From positions 1 through 55,889 of the forward strand of contig NZ_FWZT01000035.1 of the NCBI RefSeq assembly GCF_900177345.1: 55,889 nt of DNA, written 5' to 3'. Under the pieces are notes generated by a model, which saw only the letters and a program-made list of their open reading frames with translations, did not search any database and had not been told where the DNA came from. This document shows positions 18,117-26,488 of the stretch, one piece after another. The position numbers and the translations under genes were made by a program. Origin of the DNA: Pseudobacteriovorax antillogorgiicola (GTDB lineage Bacteria; Bdellovibrionota_B; Oligoflexia; Oligoflexales; Oligoflexaceae). Position 1 is the first letter of the stretch. Each line of letters opens with the position of its first letter.

Positions 18117-18368
18117 ATGACCAAAACGGATGTCAAAAAAGTTTTCGATAGCTACAAGGAGATTGGCTATGCTCATATGAAAAAACTGAAAACAGACGCT
18201 GACTTTGCTCTTCCTGGGTTTGGTAAATTCAAAATTTCACAGAGGGCGGCAAGGAAGGGGATTAACCCTCAGACTGGCGAGGCTGTAAAGATTCCAGCAC
18301 GGAAGGTTCCAGTCTTTAAACCTGGTACTGAACTTAAAGAGCATATTCAGCCAAAGAATAAAAAATAG
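18117..18368 (+). CDS. HU/IHF-family protein, 5' end frameshifted
   Basis: HU-type nucleoid protein that bends DNA; the body (TKTDVKKVFDSY..., GFGKFKISQRAARKGINPQTGE, the RxxRKGxNPxTGE arm) is intact. The natural start is ATG 18074, with GGAGAG just upstream, which encodes MTQAELIQDIA, the normal HU N-terminus, but in another frame. The frames join near 18104-18108. Either one to two bases have been lost or gained, or the ATG at 18117 is used, giving a protein lacking about 15 residues. It lies downstream of origin 1 and could help origin opening. Confidence 0.8.
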   Translation: MTKTDVKKVFDSYKEIGYAHMKKLKTDADFALPGFGKFKISQRAARKGINPQTGEAVKIPARKVPVFKPGTELKEHIQPKNKK

Positions 18369-18373
18369 TGGAG

Positions 18374-18389
18374 GCCAGCTTTTGCTGGC
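18374..18389. terminator. Hairpin between converging genes
   Basis: GCCAGC-TTTT-GCTGGC directly after the HU stop codon and before the end of the minus-strand gene at 18398; probably serves both directions. Confidence 0.5.
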
Positions 18390-18397
18390 ATTCGTTG

Positions 18398-18715
18398 TTA
18401 CATAGCTTTCAGTTGATCTACTTTTTTACGTAGATTGACCATCGCCTTAACATCTTGGGGTCGTTCGTGACCCTTAGCTACGACTAGCTTATCTTCGTCT
18501 ACTGTTCGAATTTCTGTATCTAACCTGTGAGCAAGGATGTTTGTTCCTGGAATGGTAGCCTTTGCCTCTCCTGTAGCCGCTCTGAGTGTCAGCCGTCTGT
18601 CAAGGTCTCGGTATTTCTGGATACTTACCGAGAACTCCCCACCACCTACATCGCCCGCAATTGCTGCGGAACAAATACAGGATAGAATTAATGAATACAG
18701 AACAAGTAGCCTCAT
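18398..18715 (-). CDS. Exported protein of unknown function
   Basis: A 105-residue protein with a clear Sec signal peptide (MRLLVLYSLILSCICSAAIA, cleavage after AIA). The mature part is basic and short, with no family recognised. It overlaps the upstream regulator gene by four bases, so the two form an operon. Likely periplasmic. Confidence 0.6.
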   Translation of the reverse strand: MRLLVLYSLILSCICSAAIAGDVGGGEFSVSIQKYRDLDRRLTLRAATGEAKATIPGTNILAHRLDTEIRTVDEDKLVVAKGHERPQDVKAMVNLRKKVDQLKAM

Positions 18716-19506
18716 ATGTTTTCCTTATCTCTTAGGGTTTTTATTTCATCTTTTTGTTCTTTGCTAAGGCCAAAGGCTATACACATCAAACTCATCGAAA
18801 GATCAATTCCATCTCTAGACTCATGTAACAAGGCAATATCTGTAGCTTCGTCAAAGGCCTTCCAGATAATCTTTCGGATCTTGAGAAAGCCCTCTAAATC
18901 TACCCTTTCTACCATATCCAATACTGGGCCTGAAATATTACGTTTTTCGTAAGCTAGAAAAACATCAAGCCTGGCCTTGGCAAGTTTCATACTTACTAAA
19001 GGATCTTTCCGGTCATAAAATGGACAAACAAGGATACCTTCTTCGTTCGACTTTTCAAGAACTCCGCTTTCATAAAGGAGATCTACAGTCTCACTATGAT
19101 TAGGAAAGCGCTTTAGATAAGAGTCTACTTTTAAACCGCTAAATGAATACATCAGTATATGCTGAAATACTGGATCATAGAAATCTTCATTGGGGGTCCG
19201 CACAGGTCTATCCTTAGCGAAAGCCTTTGCTTTTTCTACAAGTTTTGTTAGTGATTTTGTCGAAAAAAACTTCCTGGCGATGTCCCATGCTAAGGTAGGG
19301 CATTCCAATCCTGCAATTATTGAATATATAGTTTCTTCTGATGTGTCAAAGTCTTGTCTCTCAACTGATCTCAGTGTGTTTATTGCCAACCCTGTCCTTG
19401 TTGAAAGCTTAGCCCAAGAATTGGTCTCTTTTTCTCGATGAACCAGTTCAATAGCCAACTCCAGAGGAGTCTTTTCCATAATCAGATTCCAATCCATTTT
19501 TTTCAT
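18712..19506 (-). CDS. HTH regulator-like protein, TIGR02147/DUF4423-like
   Basis: A 264-residue soluble protein. Residues 15-60 fit an XRE-type HTH (WAKLSTRTGLAINTLRSVER), and the long helical C-terminal part vaguely recalls the TIGR02147/DUF4423 family that is frequent in Bdellovibrionota and Fibrobacteres; the match is by general pattern only. It is co-transcribed with the small exported protein downstream and lies between the two rep units. It may control replication or a surface trait, but nothing shows which. Confidence 0.5.
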   Translation of the reverse strand: MKKMDWNLIMEKTPLELAIELVHREKETNSWAKLSTRTGLAINTLRSVERQDFDTSEETIYSIIAGLECPTLAWDIARKFFSTKSLTKLVEKAKAFAKDRPVRTPNEDFYDPVFQHILMYSFSGLKVDSYLKRFPNHSETVDLLYESGVLEKSNEEGILVCPFYDRKDPLVSMKLAKARLDVFLAYEKRNISGPVLDMVERVDLEGFLKIRKIIWKAFDEATDIALLHESRDGIDLSMSLMCIAFGLSKEQKDEIKTLRDKENI

Positions 19507-20114
19507 ATCAATAAAGCCTAAGTTCCCAAGGGATCGATAGCATCTTCTCTACAAAATGGCCAGGTTAATGTATCAATGGTGGGAAAATCGTGAGGTCGTT
19601 GATATAAATAGCCATATAGCCGTATTGCAAAGACTCTTCTTGCTCTCTAGAGTAGCGAAAGATAATGGGATTTTGCAGCTGTTGAAGTGAAATCTCAGGA
19701 AATCTTTGAGAAGCTCAAGCGGCGGAAAGCAGAACGAGTTGTTACTTTGGCGAGTCACTTCGAATTGCCTTCCACATGCCGCTTCCTAGGACGCTCTGGC
19801 GAGCGTTCGGAAAAGCACAAGAGATGTGCTTTCCTGAACACACACTAGTGCCGTCCGGCTGAAAATACAATCCGTCAAACAGGTTACAGACATAGTTTGA
19901 CATGCGTAGTGAATACTTTTGGAGTTGTTTTACATTGCCCGTTATTCACCATGAGCAATGACGACCCGTTCTGGTTGCATGAAACGTCGCTATAGTGGGT
20001 TAAGTTCCCTCTTTGGCGTAAATCCAAAGCGCTCACCCTGATGACATTTATTTTCAGTCAAAAAATTTTTTGTTTCTCGAAAGAGTCACTCAAACTTTAT
20101 GGCACGAGGCCCCT
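19507..20114. other. Intergenic region before the second rep unit
   Basis: No supported gene. It contains a strong hairpin at 19809-19834 (AAAGCACA-AGAGA-TGTGCTTT, flanked by GG/CC). Confidence 0.5.
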
Positions 20115-20360
20115 ATGCAATTGATTGAGAAAATCAAATCTTGGAAAGAGTCCCACCCGTCCCGTTCACTAGCTGTTCTCGAAAGACGCACCAACGTGTC
20201 GAAAGAAAGTCTCTCGAAGCTCTTGAACGGCAAGCGTCAGGCGAGGCTTGGAACTGCAATTACGATATTAGTCGCTATCTGCGAAACCCGAACTGAGGCT
20301 GATGAAATCCTTCGCTCTGACTACGAAGAATTCGACGCGCTACACAATCTATCTGCTTAA
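20115..20360 (+). CDS. Small HTH protein upstream of rep2
   Basis: An 81-residue XRE-type DNA-binding protein: 'LAVLERRTNVSKESLSKLLNGKRQ' (about residues 17-40) is a helix-turn-helix. The start is ATG 20115, with GAGG five bases upstream. It is only 20 bp before rep2, so it is probably co-transcribed and could act as its copy-number repressor. rep1 has no such partner. Confidence 0.65.
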   Translation: MQLIEKIKSWKESHPSRSLAVLERRTNVSKESLSKLLNGKRQARLGTAITILVAICETRTEADEILRSDYEEFDALHNLSA

Positions 20361-20380
20361 TTCCCACCACCGGAGACCCT

Positions 20381-21550
20381 ATGGCTGCTGTTGCCACTAC
20401 TGACACCCAGGCGCAAACCTTATACACCAACATTGATTTTATGAAAGCCTATGCACTTCTTTCTGAGAGGACTGCTATCTCAGATGCTGTTCTTATGAAC
20501 TTCTTTTTAAAGTTCCTTCCAAGGTCGGAAAACTATAGGGGCAAAGGCTACGCCATCGCAACTAGTTGGCATATCTCAAACTCTAAAATGGCTAGTATCT
20601 TAAACAAGAGCTCTCCTACCACGGGTTCGAATTATAAGGATCAATGGCAGGCCTATGGCTTCATTCTTCTAAATGGCCTTAGCTACGAAGAGTCGGTGTA
20701 TGAGCATAATGGGGAAGTCTATAAATATGGCTCTTTTGCTGCCCACAATGTTCAGCTTTCAGCTGGCTTTTTGAATTTTATGGAGAAGATCAAGGCTGGT
20801 GAAGATATTAGTGATGACGAGCTGGAGGTGTTCTTCTCAGCTCCCTCCTACGGCAAAAGAATTAGGCGTAAGCGAAGGCTTAACGTAGTTAACGCGACGA
20901 ACTCCATGATCAGAAGGCGGCATGAGCAAGACGGTAGTGAGATACCAAGCAACGTTCGCTATCTTTCTCATGAAGAGCGAAAAGCTAAGCAGTTTGTGAG
21001 GCCAGACTCCTACAAGAAAAATCTCAAAGAAACCAAGAAACCAGGCCGAAGGCAGCGCCTTGCACAGGATAATTGGGAAGTTCGCTTTGCTGAGCACCTT
21101 AACGTCTACGGCACTGAGGGAGCCCTTAAAAGGCTTAAAAAGTCGATGAAGGATGCCGGCTGGGCGAGGGAAGACTACATCATCCCCGTGCTCAATATGA
21201 TCAAAAAGCGCGGCGGTAGCGAGAACGATCGATCCTTCGCCATAAACTTTATCTATAGTAAGCCCCTAATCGAGATCTTTGAGACTGTTGCCGAGAAGCG
21301 AAGTGAGGCGAGTGGGGTCCTCGCGGGCTACCTTGATACGATGACACTGGCGAATATCCCAAAACCTATCATCTCAAATGCATTTTCCTACTGGCTTGAA
21401 AAGATGCCATTTAAAAGAGACGAACAGACTTACATCTCAAACTTCGTGTCTAGAAAGCTCGAAGCTGAACCTAGCCCCAAGTCTGATAGTATGCCTTCCG
21501 ATCTAGTGAAAGCTCTAGACTTCAGTGATCTTGGTGTTCCGGACTTCTGA
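20381..21550 (+). CDS. Putative replication initiator 2
   Basis: A 389-residue full-length paralogue of the protein at 16457-17620, with the same blocks (GSNYKDxW, 'YGKRIRRKRRLN', 'KKSMKDAGWAREDYI', ALDFSDL at the end). GGAG precedes the ATG. It is followed by its own six-iteron array with different outer half-sites and by a perfect DnaA box. The two proteins differ enough that they may recognise different iterons, so the element would carry two compatible replicons. No characterised Rep family is recognised. Confidence 0.65.
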   Translation: MAAVATTDTQAQTLYTNIDFMKAYALLSERTAISDAVLMNFFLKFLPRSENYRGKGYAIATSWHISNSKMASILNKSSPTTGSNYKDQWQAYGFILLNGLSYEESVYEHNGEVYKYGSFAAHNVQLSAGFLNFMEKIKAGEDISDDELEVFFSAPSYGKRIRRKRRLNVVNATNSMIRRRHEQDGSEIPSNVRYLSHEERKAKQFVRPDSYKKNLKETKKPGRRQRLAQDNWEVRFAEHLNVYGTEGALKRLKKSMKDAGWAREDYIIPVLNMIKKRGGSENDRSFAINFIYSKPLIEIFETVAEKRSEASGVLAGYLDTMTLANIPKPIISNAFSYWLEKMPFKRDEQTYISNFVSRKLEAEPSPKSDSMPSDLVKALDFSDLGVPDF

Positions 21551-21559
21551 TCAACCTAA

Positions 21560-21955
21560 AAAATGAATAGCTTTCCTGTCACTGGCATCCGCCGGCTACC
21601 TCTCCTATTGCCTAAAACATAATCCAAGCCTAAAATTTCCATAAGATCCGTCTGCCATGTGGATAAGTCTGCAATTTGTACTCGGTTTCACTGTTCTCCT
21701 TGCCAATTAACTGGCAAGTCCTTAGGACTTAACTGACAAGCCCCTATCAGTTAGGTGGCAACTGACCTAACACTTAACTGTCAATCCTAAGCCAACTAAG
21801 TGGCAAGTTCATAACAGTTAACTGGCAAAGTCATCGACCAAACCCCATAGTCAGTAAGGACTTTGTTCTCCACTAAATCTCTAAATCACCTAAATGGTAT
21901 AAATTCTCTCTAAAAGATATTAAATGCTTCTCCAATATCTCTTGAGGGTAACAAG
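21560..21955. other. Putative replication origin 2
   Basis: Parallel to origin 1: stray iteron core after the rep stop (TCACTGGCA, 21579), shared TCCTATTGCCT (21603), a perfect DnaA box TGTGGATAA (21658-21666), six iterons (21700-21829), then an AT-rich part with TAAATGGTA and GATATTAAA. Confidence 0.7.
21700..21829 (+). repeat. Six iterons, array 2 (consensus TTGCCAATTAACTGGCAAG)
   Basis: Core TAACTG or a variant starts at 21708, 21730, 21752, 21775, 21797 and 21819, a 22-23 bp period. The core equals that of array 1, but the right flank is GGCAAG instead of GATAG and the left flank is TGCCAA instead of TATCAA. Confidence 0.87.
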
Positions 21956-22105
21956 GTGATTCTCTTTTTTTGATAACAGCATTGTGCTTGCGCGAAAGGT
22001 TGTTGGGCAGGAATAGGGAATCTCAAGTTGTTCGCACTTCAACCAAATTCCGCTACCAAGTGCATGTTCGCCACTCTTCATAAAACTACTGCGACCAAAT
22101 CTATA

Positions 22106-22177
22106 GAACCAGGGTCAACAGAAATACAGATAGTAAAAGGGTTTGAGCTTTTCAACTAAACCATTAGCTCGTATCTT
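22106..22177 (+). promoter_or_regulatory. Recombination-operon promoter with shared upstream element
   Basis: GAACCAGGGTCAACAG (22106-22121) lies exactly 66 bp upstream of TATCTT (22172-22177), preceded by TAGCTCG. The same element at the same distance occurs before the capsid operon (49515-49586). The -35 region here is poor (TTTTCA), which fits a need for an activator. Confidence 0.65.
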
Positions 22178-22230
22178 CGATGAGCCATGACATTTTCTTT
22201 CTTACTTACTTTATCGAAGGAGCGTATCAA

Positions 22231-23133
22231 TTGAGTAAACTGAGTAATTTGAAAGTCTCAAACAGCGATGTTGATACGCTTTCTCGAATACGTATGAAGG
22301 AAGGCGTCTATCGGGATCTACCCATTGAAAGCTATCATCAATCGCCAGGCTATTCAAAAACCAGCCTTTGCCAGATTGATAAAGCTCCCATCTATCTCAA
22401 AACAAAAGTCCCGCAAAAATCGACAAAGTCCCTGAATATCGGAACTGCTTTCCATGAAGCTATGGAAGGCGTTTTCAAAGATAAATATGTTGTCCATCCA
22501 GATCCTGGTGTGAATAAGACAACCAAGAGCTGGAAGGATTTTGTAAAGCGCTACCCAAAGCATATGCCTCTTAAAAGGTCCGAATACGATCAAGTCCTAG
22601 CGATGTACGATGCAGCGCGAAGCTACCGTCCATTCCAAAAGTATCATCTATCCCGAGGCTTCTATGAGTCTTCTTTCTACTGGCATGACGCTGTTACTAA
22701 CTCTCTGATTAAGTGCCGTCCGGACTATATCACTCCGGACGGTATGTCTGTCATCGACTTTAAAACTACGGTTGATCCAAGTCCTAAGGGTTTTCAATAC
22801 CAAGCCTATAAATATCACTACTATGTCTCAGCAGCCTTGACCCTTGAAGGAATCGAGGCTGTCACGGGCATCCGTCCGAAAGAGTATCTTTTTCTCGCCG
22901 TGTCTAACTCCGCCCCCTATCTCACCGCATTGTATCGGGCCTCGGAAAAGGAGATTGCTCTTGGCGATCACTTTATCCGGCGGTCCCTACTCACATTGAA
23001 AACTTGCCTTGAAAGCGGCAAGTGGCCGGGGCTTCAGGAAGAGATCCTGGAGCTCGGGCTTCCCTTTTCTGGACTGAAAGAGCTTCGGGAGGAGCAGGAA
23101 GTGGAAGATGAATTTATGGAATTAGTGGGGTAG
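22231..23133 (+). CDS. RecE-like PD-(D/E)XK exonuclease
   Basis: A 300-residue member of the phage exonuclease VIII/DUF3799 group that resects double-stranded ends to give 3' single strands for the partner annealing protein. Active-site features are 'GTAFHEAME' (H motif), 'KCRPDYI' and 'VIDFKTT' (D...D-x-K) and the QxxxY in 'YQAYKYHYY'. TTG at 22231 is favoured because AAGGAG lies eight bases upstream and the promoter -10 ends at 22177; the earlier ATG at 22180 would be leaderless. Three bases separate it from bet. The codons of the conserved CRPDYITPDG also form a 9-bp stem hairpin. Confidence 0.8.
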   Translation: MSKLSNLKVSNSDVDTLSRIRMKEGVYRDLPIESYHQSPGYSKTSLCQIDKAPIYLKTKVPQKSTKSLNIGTAFHEAMEGVFKDKYVVHPDPGVNKTTKSWKDFVKRYPKHMPLKRSEYDQVLAMYDAARSYRPFQKYHLSRGFYESSFYWHDAVTNSLIKCRPDYITPDGMSVIDFKTTVDPSPKGFQYQAYKYHYYVSAALTLEGIEAVTGIRPKEYLFLAVSNSAPYLTALYRASEKEIALGDHFIRRSLLTLKTCLESGKWPGLQEEILELGLPFSGLKELREEQEVEDEFMELVG

Positions 23134-23135
23134 CG

Positions 23136-23864
23136 ATGGGGCATTTAGTATCTAAAACAGAGCAAGACTACATCAAGCAGCACTATGCAAAGGGGGCGAC
23201 GGACCAAGAGTTTGAACACTTTATTGGTGTTTGCAGGGCGCGAGGCCTGAACCCAGCAGCAAATCAGATCTATTTTGTGAAGTATCGGAGCAAAGACGGA
23301 CCTGCAAAGCCCGCCTTTATTCTCTCGATTGACTCCTTAAGACTCATTGCTCATCGAACGGGTGACTATGCTGGTTGCTCGGAGCCAATCTTTACCGATG
23401 GTGGCAAGGCCTGTACGGTTACGGTCCGCCGGAACCTAAAGAGTGGTGAGACTGGAAACTTCTCTGGCATGGCCTTTTATGACGAGCAGGTTCAGCAAAA
23501 AAACGGCAGGCCCACAAGCTTTTGGCAATCCAAACCAAGGACCATGCTCGAAAAGTGCGCCGAGGCTAAAGCCCTTCGCAAAGCCTTTCCCCAGGACCTA
23601 GGCCAGTTCTATATCAGAGAGGAGATGCCTCCTCAGTATGATGAACCAATCCAGGTCCATAAACCAAAAGCTCTAGAAGAGCCAAGGTTTAGCAAAAGCG
23701 ACCTCAGTCGCAGGAAGGGTCTCAATAGAAAGCTTTCAGCCCTTGGTGTCGATCCTAGCCGCTTTGATGAAGTGGCTACCTTCCTCGATGGAACCCCTGA
23801 CCGTGAACTAGGACAAAAACTAAAACTTTGGCTAAAGGAGGCCGGCTATGGCGTCAATCAATAA
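23136..23864 (+). CDS. bet: Bet/RecT-type single-strand annealing protein
   Basis: A 242-residue phage recombinase that anneals complementary strands made by the exonuclease. The N-terminal ~160 residues match the Bet family: '[22 protein letters not shown]', '[18 protein letters not shown]', '[16 protein letters not shown]'. The variable C-terminal ~70 residues are basic and probably contact SSB or DNA. Overlaps ssb by 17 bases; part of one operon with the exonuclease and ssb. Confidence 0.92.
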   Translation: MGHLVSKTEQDYIKQHYAKGATDQEFEHFIGVCRARGLNPAANQIYFVKYRSKDGPAKPAFILSIDSLRLIAHRTGDYAGCSEPIFTDGGKACTVTVRRNLKSGETGNFSGMAFYDEQVQQKNGRPTSFWQSKPRTMLEKCAEAKALRKAFPQDLGQFYIREEMPPQYDEPIQVHKPKALEEPRFSKSDLSRRKGLNRKLSALGVDPSRFDEVATFLDGTPDRELGQKLKLWLKEAGYGVNQ

Positions 23865-24264
23865 GGCAATCATTCTTGGCAATCTGGGTCAAGATCCAGA
23901 TTTAAACTACACCGCATCGGGAGCTCCGGTGTGTACTCTAAGCATTGCAACCAATGAGACGCGCACCGATGCTGCAGGCAACCGCAAAGAAGCTAGCCAA
24001 TGGCACAGGGTTATCGTCTGGAATAAGCAGGCTGAAAACTGCGCAAAGTACCTGGCTAAGGGCCGCACCGTCTATGTCGAGGGTAGAATCCAAACCAGAA
24101 GCTGGCAGGATAAGCATGGTCAGAAGCGTTACTCGACCGAAGTCATAGCTCAGACGGTTCAATTTATTGGAGGAGGGCAAGCGGAGGCTAAAGACACTGC
24201 AGCGAACTTTAATCCGCCAGCTGATGTTGCTCCAGGCGGCTACGATATGGATGTACCGTTTTGA
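23848..24264 (+). CDS. ssb: Single-stranded DNA-binding protein
   Basis: A 138-residue OB-fold SSB. The core is complete ('[18 protein letters not shown]', '[18 protein letters not shown]', '[15 protein letters not shown]'), and the chain ends in the acidic-hydrophobic tip DMDVPF that recruits partner proteins. The linker is short. Overlaps bet by 17 bases and the next small gene by four. Confidence 0.95.
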   Translation: MASINKAIILGNLGQDPDLNYTASGAPVCTLSIATNETRTDAAGNRKEASQWHRVIVWNKQAENCAKYLAKGRTVYVEGRIQTRSWQDKHGQKRYSTEVIAQTVQFIGGGQAEAKDTAANFNPPADVAPGGYDMDVPF

Positions 24265-24524
24265 GAAAATACTACTACTATCACTACAAGTATCTAGATA
24301 AGGTCAACGCCGCAGTTAGTGCTGAAGGATATGGTATCAGAGCCTCAGAGGGTGACTTCCCATTTGCTGATGTTCTAGGTGATTTGATGAAGCGGAAACA
24401 AGGTGGTGGCTATCCAATCGTTTGCTTCTTCTCTAAGATTTCAGAGGATGAAGCGGTGCGGATGGATTCACTTATAAGAAGTCACCAAGAAAGCAAAGTC
24501 GTTAATACTTGGTCGAATAGATAG
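24261..24524 (+). CDS. Small protein co-transcribed with ssb
   Basis: An 87-residue Tyr-rich protein starting with TTG that overlaps the ssb stop codon (TTGA), a typical coupled start. No family recognised, no membrane segment. The position suggests a role in phage recombination or replication. Confidence 0.5.
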   Translation: MRKYYYYHYKYLDKVNAAVSAEGYGIRASEGDFPFADVLGDLMKRKQGGGYPIVCFFSKISEDEAVRMDSLIRSHQESKVVNTWSNR

Positions 24525-24584
24525 AATAATCTAATGCAATAATAGAATAATTAAAAATCCAATGCGTGATTTGGGAGCGTAACT

Positions 24585-24860
24585 ATGATCAGCTACGAGA
24601 AAATATGCGAGCTTAACGATGACTTTAAGCAGATCAGCGAAGAAACTATTTACGATTTCAACGAAGACGAAATCAAGGATCACATTGTTTCCATCGATGG
24701 GCAGATACAAATTATCACTCGGATCAAGAAAACCATTGGCGATGAATTCACTTCGTATATTAAGAAGCTGCGAAAGCAGAAAGAGAATATTCAGGCTGAG
24801 AACCTTCGTAGGAAAAAAGAAGAGGATAACGTCGAGATCCTAGAACTGAAAGCCTCTTGA
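24585..24860 (+). CDS. Small coiled-coil protein
   Basis: A 91-residue acidic/basic helical protein; the last 50 residues form a continuous charged coiled coil. GGGAG lies shortly before the ATG. No family recognised. Lies between ssb and the first antirepressor-like gene. Confidence 0.55.
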   Translation: MISYEKICELNDDFKQISEETIYDFNEDEIKDHIVSIDGQIQIITRIKKTIGDEFTSYIKKLRKQKENIQAENLRRKKEEDNVEILELKAS

Positions 24861-24920
24861 TGGGCCTATTGCGTAAGAAACAAGGCCTCGGCCTCACTAT
24901 TTTAAAGGATTAGGATAGCT

Positions 24921-25721
24921 ATGAGTATTATTGAAGTTAACGCCAAGTCAGTGCAGGTAGAAAACGAGAATCTACTCGTTGACCTAATCAAGCTGGGCGA
25001 TGAAGAAGGAATGCTATTAACAGAGGCAGCGAGAATCTTCGAAGTTCAAGAGACTGCGATTTGGCAACACCTCAAAAGACACAATTTGGAATCCTCACAG
25101 ATTGTCAGGACCAAGCTAAAAGAGTTGAGAAATCTAGGGGTTATAGGGCAAAGGATCAACCGCGCGACCTTTCTCCCCAAGGAAACCATAAGGGCGTTAG
25201 CTAAGGTCATCCATTCCGATTCGGCCTGGGCAATTTACAATCAACTGTGGGCCGTGGCAGAAAAAGCCTACGAGTTTCATACAAGACCGACAAACAATAT
25301 TGAAGTCCTCAGGGGAATGCTTGATGAGATATCTAGCCAGAACCAACGCCTCTCCAATGTAGAGCATAGAGTCGAGGTCGAGACTCCAAGATTGGTTGAG
25401 TCTAGGATCGAGCAAGCACTAACTGACCATCAGACTTTTCCTGATGACTGCATAAGAGTTGGTGAGATCTTAACCGACTATTTTCCTGGGGTGGCAAGGG
25501 CTAAGGTCATGACCTATCTCAATGCTCTTGGCCATCCGAGGGGCAGCCATGTCCATATTGATGACAATGGCCTGCGCACGGTTTCCCACCCTTGGAAGGA
25601 GAGCGGTCTAGGTGCAGCTGCGGATAAGCTTTTCTCTGAGCGAAAGGTCTTAAAAGAAACCGCCAAAACCATCATATGGCATCACCCTCTGGCGGGGACG
25701 ATGCGAGAATACAAGTATTAG
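24921..25721 (+). CDS. Antirepressor-like protein, paralogue 1
   Basis: A 266-residue protein with an N-terminal HTH-like half (LLTEAARIFEVQETAIWQHL, residues 31-50) and a C-terminal domain shared with 26489-27295 and, more distantly, 27394-28263: 'FPDDCIRVGEILTDYFPG', 'LNALGHPRGSHVH', 'KESGLGAAADKLFSE', 'KETAKTIIWHHPLAGTMR'. Phage genes of this plan commonly control lysogeny by blocking a repressor; that role is inferred. A fragment of a fourth copy lies at 32065-32226. Unlike the paralogues, I see no strong internal hairpin. Confidence 0.6.
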   Translation: MSIIEVNAKSVQVENENLLVDLIKLGDEEGMLLTEAARIFEVQETAIWQHLKRHNLESSQIVRTKLKELRNLGVIGQRINRATFLPKETIRALAKVIHSDSAWAIYNQLWAVAEKAYEFHTRPTNNIEVLRGMLDEISSQNQRLSNVEHRVEVETPRLVESRIEQALTDHQTFPDDCIRVGEILTDYFPGVARAKVMTYLNALGHPRGSHVHIDDNGLRTVSHPWKESGLGAAADKLFSERKVLKETAKTIIWHHPLAGTMREYKY

Positions 25722-25747
25722 AGTCAAAAACCTATTTGAGGAACCTG

Positions 25748-26137
25748 TTGCCTGATATCTCATTTACTGTTCCTGTCGAACCAACCCCGAAGAACTCCAC
25801 CAAGTGGGGTAGGGGAAGGGCCTACACTCCAGCAAAGGTCCGAAACGCGGCGCAAGCCATTAGAGATTACATCAAAGAGAACTACCGCGGAGCCCCACTA
25901 GACGGGCCCCTTGGCTTAGATGTTGTTTATTACCGTCGTAGGCCTGCTTCGAAAAGAAAGTCCAAGGTTTGGGCAGATACCAAACCCGACGAGGATAACT
26001 ATACGAAGCTCTTCAAAGATGCACTAGAGGGGATTTTATGGACGAACGATTCGCGTATCTCAGATGGGCGGTACCGAAAGATGTTTACCGATGGACCGGG
26101 AAGGATTGAGTTTAGACTATGGCAGCTTCAGGAATAG
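25748..26137 (+). CDS. rusA: RusA-family Holliday junction resolvase
   Basis: A 129-residue endonuclease that cuts four-way junctions. The RusA signature is present: 'RPASKRKSKVWADTKPDEDN' and 'YTKLFKDALEGILWTNDSRI', with the acidic residues of the D-x-D-N and DALxG..W.DD-type motif. TTG 25748, with GAGGAA upstream, gives the normal family length and removes the overlap with the preceding gene; the frame is open back to 25676. Completes the exonuclease/Bet/SSB recombination set. Confidence 0.85.
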   Translation: MPDISFTVPVEPTPKNSTKWGRGRAYTPAKVRNAAQAIRDYIKENYRGAPLDGPLGLDVVYYRRRPASKRKSKVWADTKPDEDNYTKLFKDALEGILWTNDSRISDGRYRKMFTDGPGRIEFRLWQLQE

Positions 26138-26409
26138 AGACGTTTCTTTCTACCATTCCCGGTGGAGTTTTCACTCTCGGCACGACGGGTCTTGGGACTG
26201 TGGTCCTAGTATCGCGGCTTGTTGTTCAGGATGTTCTCAGACGTGAGATCGATGAGGTAACCGAAGAGATCAGTGCGCTCAAGCAAAAGATCGCCGCTGC
26301 TGAACCAGTCTTCAATGCGATGGCTGGTGTGATCGAGTCTCTTCAGACCCTCAATGTTCAGGTTGCTGAAATTCGCCGCGAGATGGCTGTTCGGAATGAG
26401 CGGCGATAG
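26119..26409 (+). CDS. Small membrane-anchored coiled-coil protein
   Basis: A 96-residue protein with one hydrophobic segment (about residues 13-37, GGVFTLGTTGLGTVVLVSRL) and a coiled coil (38-90). It overlaps rusA by 19 bases. The size and plan resemble phage inner-membrane proteins such as holin-like or spanin-like products, but no endolysin is nearby, so I leave the function open. Confidence 0.55.
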   Translation: MAASGIETFLSTIPGGVFTLGTTGLGTVVLVSRLVVQDVLRREIDEVTEEISALKQKIAAAEPVFNAMAGVIESLQTLNVQVAEIRREMAVRNERR

Positions 26410-26421
26410 ATACGCCTTATG

Positions 26422-26442
26422 TTCACAACCACTGGTTGTGAA
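26422..26442. promoter_or_regulatory. Palindrome TTCACAACC-ACT-GGTTGTGAA
   Basis: A 9-bp perfect stem with a 3-base loop in the gap before antirepressor paralogue 2. A shorter copy of the same sequence is at 28640-28654. Candidate operator for a dimeric regulator, or an RNA hairpin. Confidence 0.55.
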
Positions 26443-26488
26443 GTTCCTAAAAAACTTTAAAAAACTTTAACTTACAGTGAGAAGAAAC

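Noticed and set aside
17767-21829. Regularly spaced short repeats that could be taken for a CRISPR array
   Set aside because: The 22-bp period leaves no spacers, the units are degenerate and partly palindromic, and there are two parallel arrays downstream of paralogous genes. They are iterons.
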